A stretch of 9,930 bases of DNA from UBA668 sp966112835. GTDB lineage: Bacteria; Actinomycetota; Acidimicrobiia; Acidimicrobiales; Ilumatobacteraceae. The stretch spans positions 1 through 9,930 of the forward strand of contig CBHWEI010000146.1 in assembly GCA_966112835.1 (NCBI GenBank). Reading direction: 5' to 3'. Below, piece after piece: positions 4,590-9,930 of the stretch; within the stretch, counting starts at the first letter, position 1, and every line of letters starts with the position of its first letter. The notes under the pieces were generated by a model. It saw only the letters and a program-made list of their open reading frames with translations. It ran no database searches and was not told where the DNA came from. A program made the position numbers and the translations under genes.

Positions 4590-7007
4590 ATGCTCGACGC
4601 CGACATCTCCACCCGCGACGCACTCCGTCTGCTCACCGCCCCCGACAACGACCCCATGCGAATGGGTCGGCGTCGCTTCCTGCAACTCGTCGGCATGGGC
4701 GTGGGCGCCGGCGCACTGGCCAGCACGTTCGAGGGCTTCGACGACGCATGGGCGGGCTCGCCCATCGGCCCGACCGAGGGCATCGTCGTGCTCGTCGGCA
4801 TGTTCGGCGGGCTCGACGGCCTGAACACCGTGGTGCCGTACGCGAACGGCCTCTACTACGACCAGCACGGCAGCATCGCCATCCCGGCGCAGCAGGTGCT
4901 GAAGATCAACTCGCAGGTGGGCCTGCACCCGAAGCTGCCGTACCTGAAGTCGCTGTACGACCGCGGTGAGGTGGCGGTGGTGCAGGGCGTCGGCTACCCG
5001 AACCCCGACCTGAGCCACTTCTCGTCGATGGCCACCTGGATGTACGGCAAGGCCGACAACGGCACCCCGTCCACCGGCTGGATCGGCCGCTGGATGGATG
5101 GCCTGTCCACCGACTCGCTGCTGCGTGCCGTGACCGTGGGCCAGGGTCTGCCGTTGCACATGATCGGCGCTGCTCGGCGCGGCATCGCCGTGCCGCAGTG
5201 GGGCGTGGGCTTCGGTGGCGAGACCGAGCAGCACGACCTGTGGATGTACGACGGCATGCGCGCCATGGCCGCCGCCTCCGCCGGGCGTGGTGCGTGGCAC
5301 GACGTGGTGGCCAAGACCGTGAAGGGCGTGGTGGACGTCGGCCAGGAGATCGCGCCGGTGTTCGCCCGCGACCTGCCGGCCGGTGACCTGGAGAAGAAGC
5401 TGACGGTGGCGGCGCGGTTGATCAACGCCAACCTCGGCCTCCGCGTGGTGGACCTCGGTTACGACGGCTTCGACACGCACTCCGGCCAGCCCGCAGCGCT
5501 GAACGAGCTGCTCGCCGACCTGGACAACGGGTTGCGCACGTTCTTCACCACGCTCGACGACCGCTTCCGGTCGCGGGTGACGATCATGACCTACAGCGAG
5601 TTCGGGCGCACGAGCTACTCGAACGACTCGGCCGGCACCGACCACGGCACGTCCAACAACCACTTCGTGATCGGGTCTGGTGTGAAGGGCGGGCTGTACG
5701 GCCAGCAGGCGAGCCTGGCAGGTCTCGACCGCTGGGACCGGATGGGCTTCCACGTCGACTTCCGCTCGATGTACGCCACGGTCCTGGACGGATGGTTGGG
5801 TGGCGGGGCGAGCACCGTGCTCGGTGCGAACTACTCGAAGCTCGGGTTGTTCCGCACCGGGCCCGGTGTGGGTGTGGTGACCGGCGGCGTCTCGGGGTCG
5901 GTGCGCGGCGATCTGGTGGCGCTCACCCCGACGCGCATCTACGACTCGCGCAAGGCGCCACGCCTGGCGCCGCTCGGTGCCGGCACGACGGCCGAGGTGA
6001 AGACCACCGGCATCGGTGGCGTTCCCGGGCTGGGCACCACTGCGGTGGTGCTGAACGTGAGCGCGGTCGGTGGCACGGGTGCGAGCTCGTTCACCGTGTG
6101 GCCGACCGGCGGCGTGAAACCCGACGTGGCCAACGTGTCCATCCAGGGGACCTCCGTCGCCTCGGCATCGGTGACCGTGAAGCCCGGTGCTCACGGCTAC
6201 GTGAACATCACCAACGACCAGGGTGTCGCCCACTGCGTGGTCGAGGTGGTGGGGTACTACCGGACGTCGCCAGCGTGGCGCCTGCAGCCGCAGGCGGCCC
6301 GACGCATCCTCGACACGCGCAGCGGCGTCGGCGGCCGGCGCGGCGCGCTCGGTGCAGGCGGCACCTACGCACTGCCCGTCCGCGGTGTCGGCGGAGTCCC
6401 GACCGCCGCGCAGGCGGTGGCGCTGCAGGTGACGGTGGTGACACCGACGGCCACGGGCGCACTGACCGTGTGGCCCAGCGGCGTCCCCCGACCCGCTCCC
6501 GCGTCGATGAACTTCTCGGCCAAGTCGACGACCGTGAGCCTTGTCTACGCCAAGATCGGCGCCGACGGCAAGGTGGGCGTGTACAACTCGGCCGGGTCCA
6601 GCCACGTGGTGGTCGACGTGGTCGGCTGGTTCTCCACCACGGCTCGCGGCCGGTTCACGCCGCTGCAGCCGGGCCGCCTGCTGGACACCCGCCCCGACAC
6701 CGTCGACCCGTTGGGGCCGGCGTCGGCGACCTCCATCGTGGTGCGTGGCAAGGGTGGCGTGCCGTCCTCGGGTGTGAGCGCCGTGCTCCTGAACGTCACC
6801 GCCAAGGCGCCAACGGCAGCCACGTCGTTCACCGTGTATCCCAGCGGCACCTCGCGGCCGCCGGTCGCCAGCCTGATGGCCCGGCCAGGGGTCGACACGT
6901 CCGGTGCCGTCCTCGCCCGGTTGGGTGCCGACGGCAAGGTGGTGCTGTTCAACGCCGCCGGCCAGACCGACGTCGTGGTCGACGTCGTGGGCTGGTTCAC
7001 GTCGTAG
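4590..7007 (+). CDS. Tat-exported DUF1501 protein with three C-terminal LDTR/VVDVVGWF repeats
   Basis: An 805-residue secreted protein. The start has AAGGA 6 nt upstream. Residues 25-46 form a twin-arginine signal (MGRRRFLQLVG, Arg27-Arg28, then a Gly/Ala-rich stretch), so it should be exported folded. The DUF1501 domain spans about 60-420. This family belongs to the alkaline phosphatase/sulfatase-like fold. Candidate metal or active-site elements are GGLDGLN (73-79, Asp76), PNPDLSHF (138-144), GYDGFDTHSG (290-299), SEFGR (336-340), GTDHG (349-353) and DFRSMYATVLDGWLG (390-404). The usual Asn before Asp76 is Leu here. DUF1501 proteins often end near this point; this one continues with three homologous units of about 115-119 residues (about 441-558, 563-681, 689-803). 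No LPxTG, C-terminal helix or other anchor is visible, so it is probably released or bound non-covalently. The enzymatic activity is unproven and the substrate unknown. Confidence 0.92.
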   Translation: MLDADISTRDALRLLTAPDNDPMRMGRRRFLQLVGMGVGAGALASTFEGFDDAWAGSPIGPTEGIVVLVGMFGGLDGLNTVVPYANGLYYDQHGSIAIPAQQVLKINSQVGLHPKLPYLKSLYDRGEVAVVQGVGYPNPDLSHFSSMATWMYGKADNGTPSTGWIGRWMDGLSTDSLLRAVTVGQGLPLHMIGAARRGIAVPQWGVGFGGETEQHDLWMYDGMRAMAAASAGRGAWHDVVAKTVKGVVDVGQEIAPVFARDLPAGDLEKKLTVAARLINANLGLRVVDLGYDGFDTHSGQPAALNELLADLDNGLRTFFTTLDDRFRSRVTIMTYSEFGRTSYSNDSAGTDHGTSNNHFVIGSGVKGGLYGQQASLAGLDRWDRMGFHVDFRSMYATVLDGWLGGGASTVLGANYSKLGLFRTGPGVGVVTGGVSGSVRGDLVALTPTRIYDSRKAPRLAPLGAGTTAEVKTTGIGGVPGLGTTAVVLNVSAVGGTGASSFTVWPTGGVKPDVANVSIQGTSVASASVTVKPGAHGYVNITNDQGVAHCVVEVVGYYRTSPAWRLQPQAARRILDTRSGVGGRRGALGAGGTYALPVRGVGGVPTAAQAVALQVTVVTPTATGALTVWPSGVPRPAPASMNFSAKSTTVSLVYAKIGADGKVGVYNSAGSSHVVVDVVGWFSTTARGRFTPLQPGRLLDTRPDTVDPLGPASATSIVVRGKGGVPSSGVSAVLLNVTAKAPTAATSFTVYPSGTSRPPVASLMARPGVDTSGAVLARLGADGKVVLFNAAGQTDVVVDVVGWFTS
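5910..6998 (+). repeat. Three tandem protein-repeat units in the DUF1501 C-terminus
   Basis: The units lie at about 5910-6263, 6276-6632 and 6654-6998. Each opens with a P-x-R-[IL]-[LY]-D-[ST]-R motif, passes through GxGGVP, AVVLNV/ALQVTV/AVLLNV, [FL]TVWP or FTVYP-[ST]-G, and ends in V[EV][DE]VVGYY or VVVDVVGWF. The second and third are closest to each other and share exact 15-bp DNA stretches (6561-6575 and 6928-6942). The first has drifted (YDSR, VVEVVGYY, a lone Cys549). Alternating beta-strand patterns suggest a small beta-sandwich. Similar repeats are familiar from exported proteins of Acidimicrobiia and related actinobacteria; their function is not known to me. Confidence 0.85.
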
Positions 7008-7024
7008 CGACACGCCGCCGGCCG

Positions 7025-7030
7025 TAGCGT
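7025..7030 (+). promoter_or_regulatory. Putative -10 box (TAGCGT) for a leaderless transcript of the unknown gene
   Basis: TAGCGT fits TAnnnT and ends 8 nt before the ATG at 7039, so the transcript would start at or beside the start codon. It lies in the 31-bp gap after the DUF1501 gene, where no good SD is present. The same hexamer-to-start distance occurs before prfA. Confidence 0.4.
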
Positions 7031-7038
7031 GGCGGGCG

Positions 7039-8013
7039 ATGAACGACCCGTCACGCCTGGCCCGTCTGCACGCCATCAAGCTCGCCGCGCTGGTGCGCGA
7101 CCACGTGGGCGGCGAGCCCGACCTGACGCCCGGTGAGTTCGCCGCGGGTGCCGGGCTCGAGCTCGACGGTGCGGCGTGGGTGTTGCTGGCCGACCAGCCC
7201 GAGCGCGCGTTGGGCGGCGCCATCGCCTGGGCGCTGCGCCGGAACGCGAACGAACTGCACGTGGTCGCCGAGTCGGCCACCGGGCTGCTCGCCCGGCGGG
7301 CCCAGGGGTTCGAGCTGCCCGTCACCGTGTGGCACGCCGAGGGCCGTGTGCTGCTGCCCGCGGTGGCCGAGCCGCTGCCCGACTCGCCCGACGTGCCCGC
7401 CGGCCATCGCGAGTTCTTCGACGTCATCGTCGACGCAGGTGCCGAGGCCCGTGAGGAGTTCGGCGTGCTGTTCGGCGAAGTCGACGGCCTGGAGGTGTGC
7501 CGCGTGGTCGACGACGAGTACACCGGCGTCACCCGCCTGGAGGTTGGGGTGGGCGCACACGACCGCGAGGCGTTCCTCGCCCTGCACGGCGACCGTCCGT
7601 CGGCGCCCGCGCTCGCCGAGGTGGTCGACGTGGTGCGCCGCCACCGGTCGGGCGGCGAGGCCGGCCATCCGTTGTCGCGCCTGGCCCAGGAGCGGTTCCT
7701 GCGCGCCCGGCTGGTGGCGCAGCCGTCGCTCATCGGCGCCGACCACGTCGAATTGGCACCGCCGCCCGTGCCGCGCACGAACCTGAAGGACCCGGTGCCG
7801 TGCTGTGCGGTCGCCGTCGTCGACGGTGTGGCCACCGCCGTGGTGTGCACCGTGGGCGTCGACCTCGACGCGGTGGCGTTCGCCGTCGATGCACGTACGT
7901 CGCTGGGCCTCGAGCCGTGCCTGCTGGTCATGCCGTCGCGCGATGCGCTGCCGGTGCAGCAGTTGCTCGCCGCATCGACGCGTCCGCCGCTCACCATCGT
8001 TCCGGTCGACTGA
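7039..8013 (+). CDS. Unrecognised 324-residue protein upstream of prfA
   Basis: I do not recognise the family. The protein has no signal peptide, membrane helix, or obvious nucleotide-binding or catalytic motif, so it is probably cytoplasmic. It seems to have three parts. The N-terminal part (about 1-110) is alpha/beta-like, with ALGGAIAWALRRNANELHVVAE (57-78) and LARRAQGFELPVTVWHAEGR (84-103). The middle part (about 123-240) contains EFFDVIVDAG, RLEVGVGAHDREAF (166-179) and HPLSRLAQERFLRARLV (210-226). The C-terminal part (about 252-324) contains CCAVAVVDGVATAVVCTVGVDLDAVAFAVDAR. Four Cys lie in the last part (255, 256, 270, 294), without a clear metal-site spacing. Codon use matches the neighbours and the frame is uninterrupted, so it is a genuine gene. 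The ATG at 7039 fits the leaderless pattern; an upstream extension would run into DUF1501. It ends 19 bp before prfA and may be co-transcribed with it. Confidence 0.82.
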   Translation: MNDPSRLARLHAIKLAALVRDHVGGEPDLTPGEFAAGAGLELDGAAWVLLADQPERALGGAIAWALRRNANELHVVAESATGLLARRAQGFELPVTVWHAEGRVLLPAVAEPLPDSPDVPAGHREFFDVIVDAGAEAREEFGVLFGEVDGLEVCRVVDDEYTGVTRLEVGVGAHDREAFLALHGDRPSAPALAEVVDVVRRHRSGGEAGHPLSRLAQERFLRARLVAQPSLIGADHVELAPPPVPRTNLKDPVPCCAVAVVDGVATAVVCTVGVDLDAVAFAVDARTSLGLEPCLLVMPSRDALPVQQLLAASTRPPLTIVPVD

Positions 8014-8018
8014 CTCCG

Positions 8019-8024
8019 TAACCT
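8019..8024 (+). promoter_or_regulatory. Putative -10 box (TAACCT) for a leaderless prfA transcript
   Basis: TAACCT fits TAnnnT and ends 8 nt before the GTG start of prfA at 8033, the same spacing as the TAGCGT box before the upstream gene. It occupies the 19-bp gap between the two genes and no SD is seen there. Readthrough from the upstream gene is equally possible. Confidence 0.4.
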
Positions 8025-8032
8025 GTCCGACG

Positions 8033-9097
8033 GTGTTCGATCGACTGCAGGCCGTGGAGGACGAGTTCGTCTCGTTGGAGGCGAGCCTTTCCGACCCCGA
8101 GATCGGCAGCGACCAGGCCCGCCTGCGCGACGTCACCCGTCGCTACAAGGACCTGACGCCGGTGGTGGACTGCGTCCGCCGCTACCGGGCCCGCACCGCC
8201 GACGCCGAGGCGGCACGCGAGCTGCTCACCATGGCGAGCGAGGACGAGCGCGACGGCCTGCGCACCGAACTGGCCGAGGCCGAGGCCGACCTCGAGTCCC
8301 TGGCCGAAGAGCTGCGCGTGCTGATGCTGCCCCGCGACCCCAACGACGGCCGTGCGGTCATCATGGAGATCCGTGGCGCCGAGGGCGGCGAAGAGGCCAA
8401 CCTGTTCGCCGGCGACCTGTACGACATGTACCGCGCCTCCGCCTCCGCCAAGGGGTGGCAGGTGGAGGTGCTGTCCGAGGACCGCAGCGACCTGGGTGGC
8501 ATCAACCTGGTGGTCATGGTGGTCCGTGGCGACACGGTGTGGAGCCACCTGAAGTTCGAGGGCGGCACCCACCGTGTGCAGCGCGTGCCCGTGACCGAGA
8601 GCCAGGGCCGCATCCACACCTCGTCGGCCACCGTCCTGGTGCTGCCCGAGGCCGAGGAGGTGGAGGTGGACATCGACGACAAGGATCTCGAGGTCGACGT
8701 CTACCGCAGCAGCGGCGCCGGCGGCCAGCACGTGAACACCACCGACTCGGCCGTGCGCATCACCCACAAGCCCACGGGCATCGTCGTCACCATGCAGGAC
8801 GAGCGCAGCCAGCTGCAGAACCGGGCACGGGCCATGACCGTGCTGCGCGCCCGGCTGCTGAAGCTCGCCGAGGACGAACAGAACGCGGCCATGTCGGCCG
8901 AACGGCGGTCGCAGGTGGGCGGTGGCGGGCGCGGCGAGAAGATCCGCACCTACAACTTCAAGGAGAACCGCCTCACCGACCACCGCATCGGGTTCACCAT
9001 CTACCGCCTGCAGGACGTGCTGGCCGGCGACCTCGACGAAGTGGTCGCCGCGTTGGCGGCCGACGAGCGGACGAAGCAGCTCGCCGGCCGGTCATGA
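8033..9097 (+). CDS. prfA: Peptide chain release factor 1 (RF1)
   Basis: RF1 recognises UAA and UAG stop codons in the ribosomal A site and triggers peptide release. The 354-residue length is normal. The N-terminal coiled region (1-100) is followed by IRGAEGGEEANLFAGDLYDMY (113-133). The codon-recognition tripeptide P186-V187-T188 sits in RVPVTESQGRIHTS, which marks RF1 (P-x-T) and not RF2 (S-P-F). The catalytic GGQ motif is G230-G231-Q232 in SSGAGGQHVNTTDSAVR. GEKIRTYNF (301-309) and the end DHRIGFTIYRLQDVLAGDL are also typical. The start is taken as the GTG at 8033 (VFDRLQAVEDEF), which fits the family N-terminus; the open frame upstream is a shadow of the preceding gene. The stop overlaps the prmC start by 4 bp, consistent with coupled production of the factor and its methylase. 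Confidence 0.97.
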   Translation: MFDRLQAVEDEFVSLEASLSDPEIGSDQARLRDVTRRYKDLTPVVDCVRRYRARTADAEAARELLTMASEDERDGLRTELAEAEADLESLAEELRVLMLPRDPNDGRAVIMEIRGAEGGEEANLFAGDLYDMYRASASAKGWQVEVLSEDRSDLGGINLVVMVVRGDTVWSHLKFEGGTHRVQRVPVTESQGRIHTSSATVLVLPEAEEVEVDIDDKDLEVDVYRSSGAGGQHVNTTDSAVRITHKPTGIVVTMQDERSQLQNRARAMTVLRARLLKLAEDEQNAAMSAERRSQVGGGGRGEKIRTYNFKENRLTDHRIGFTIYRLQDVLAGDLDEVVAALAADERTKQLAGRS

Positions 9098-9930
9098 GCG
9101 ACACCATGTCGTGGCGTGAGCTGTGGGACGAGACCGCTCGGTCGCACGGCAGGGTGCACGCCCGCTGGCTGTGCGAGGAAGCGGCGGGCGCGTGGGGTGA
9201 CGACTTCGACGGTGTGCTCGGTGACGCGGTGACCGAACGCTCCATCGCCCACCTCGATGCCATGCTCGCCCGGCTGCACCGCGGCGAGCCCTTGCAGTAC
9301 GTGCTCGGTCACTGGTCGTTCCGGCACCTCGACCTGCTCGTCGACGCCCGGGTGCTGATCCCGCGGCCGGAGACCGAACTGGTGGCCGAGGTGGCGCTCG
9401 ACTGCACCCGGTCGCAGCCGCGCCCGTGGCTGTGCGCCGACCTGGGCACCGGCAGCGGCGCCATCGGGTTGTCGCTGTTGGCTGAACTTCCGCGTGGTCA
9501 GGCGGAGGTGTGGCTCACCGACGAGTCGGCCGACGCGCTCGACGTGGCCCGGGCGAACAACGCCGGGCTCGGCATGGCCGGCGTCGGTGCGCGGTTCGCG
9601 CAGGGCTGGTGGTACGACGCGCTGCCGCCCGACCTGCACGGTTCGTTCGCCACCATCGTCGCCAACCCGCCCTACATCGCCGACGGCGACCCGGCGGTCG
9701 ACGCGTCGGTGCACGACTGGGAGCCCGGTGGCGCACTGTATGCCGGCGCCGACGGCCTGGACGACCTGCGCGTCATCGCCGCGGGTGCGATCGTGTGGCT
9801 GCAGCGCGGCGGCTGGTTGGTGCTCGAGATCGGCACCGGCCAGGGCCCCGCAGTGGCGGCGCTGCTCGCCGACGCGGGCCTGGTCGACGTGACCGTGCGC
9901 CCCGACCTGGCCGGCCACGACCGCATCGCC
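9094..9930 (+). CDS. prmC: Release factor glutamine N5-methyltransferase PrmC (HemK), 3' end cut by window
   Basis: PrmC transfers a methyl group from S-adenosylmethionine to the glutamine of the GGQ motif in RF1 and RF2, raising termination efficiency. The frame is open to the window edge, giving 279 residues; homologues are about that length, so only a few residues are missing. The N-terminal helical substrate-binding domain (about 1-85) leads into GEPLQYVLGHWSFRHLDL (64-81) and LIPRPETELV (88-97). The SAM-binding loop is DLGTGSGAIGLSL (116-128), and the catalytic NPPY motif is N191-P-P-Y194. LVLEIGTGQG (242-251) and DLAGHDR (271-277) match the usual C-terminus. The ATG at 9094 overlaps the prfA stop (ATGA); a second in-frame ATG at 9106 is an alternative start. 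Its target is encoded immediately upstream. Confidence 0.95.
   Translation, partial: MSDTMSWRELWDETARSHGRVHARWLCEEAAGAWGDDFDGVLGDAVTERSIAHLDAMLARLHRGEPLQYVLGHWSFRHLDLLVDARVLIPRPETELVAEVALDCTRSQPRPWLCADLGTGSGAIGLSLLAELPRGQAEVWLTDESADALDVARANNAGLGMAGVGARFAQGWWYDALPPDLHGSFATIVANPPYIADGDPAVDASVHDWEPGGALYAGADGLDDLRVIAAGAIVWLQRGGWLVLEIGTGQGPAVAALLADAGLVDVTVRPDLAGHDRIA

Noticed and set aside
3128..4828. 566-codon open frame on the minus strand opposite the DUF1800 gene
   Set aside because: Low-complexity His/Val/Arg/Gly-rich translation with no family signature, fully covered by the DUF1800 gene on the other strand.
5792..7027. 411-codon plus-strand frame inside the DUF1501 C-terminus
   Set aside because: Out-of-frame shadow of the repeat region; Arg-rich and without recognisable domains, whereas the main frame shows three coherent repeats.
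4539..7997. Very long open frame on the minus strand (over 1150 codons) across DUF1501 and the unknown gene
   Set aside because: It is antisense to two well-supported genes. Its translation is rich in Arg, His, Gly and Ala without domain motifs, as expected from GC-biased codons read in reverse.
1..9930. tRNA, rRNA, CRISPR, insertion sequence, phage or toxin-antitoxin content
   Set aside because: No cloverleaf with CCA/T-loop pattern, repeat-spacer array, transposase or integrase motif, or terminal inverted repeat was seen by eye in the short intergenic gaps or reading frames.

Overview
The window is very GC-rich, uses GC-ending codons throughout and is packed with closely spaced genes. It carries the block rho - rpmE - prfA - prmC in the order familiar from Actinomycetota. 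Three starts lie 7-8 nt downstream of a TAnnnT hexamer (leaderless style), and an exported protein carries 'LLDTR ... VVDVVGWF' repeats. Together these suggest an actinobacterium, most likely an uncultured Acidimicrobiia (Ilumatobacter-like) lineage. The class-level call is inference; no phylogenetic marker was compared.

Layout. 1-519: 3' part of rho. 554-1192 (minus): a winged-helix ArsR-like regulator convergent with rho. Its start faces, across 29 bp, a drug-efflux-type MFS transporter (1222-2472). A 10-bp inverted repeat lies over the regulator's start and putative -10 box. The MFS stop overlaps by 4 bp the start of a stand-alone cyclic-nucleotide-binding-domain protein (2469-2870). rpmE follows with its own promoter, a good ribosome binding site and a stem-loop terminator (2906-3218). 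3281-7007: a two-gene unit, a DUF1800 protein and a Tat-exported DUF1501 protein with three extra C-terminal repeats. 7039-8013: an unrecognised 324-residue protein. 8033-9097: prfA (RF1). 9094-9930: prmC, overlapping prfA by 4 bp and cut by the window end.

How the genes work together. rho, rpmE, prfA and prmC are information-processing genes; PrmC methylates the GGQ glutamine of the release factor encoded just upstream. Inserted among them are accessory modules: a regulator/efflux pair that looks locally autoregulated, and the DUF1800/DUF1501 pair, whose biological role is unknown. The pair's architecture (a Tat-exported DUF1501 protein with adhesin-like repeats and a partner with no visible signal peptide) is the most interesting part of the window. 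There is no rRNA, tRNA, CRISPR array, insertion sequence or phage gene. No gene-free stretch exceeds 130 bp.
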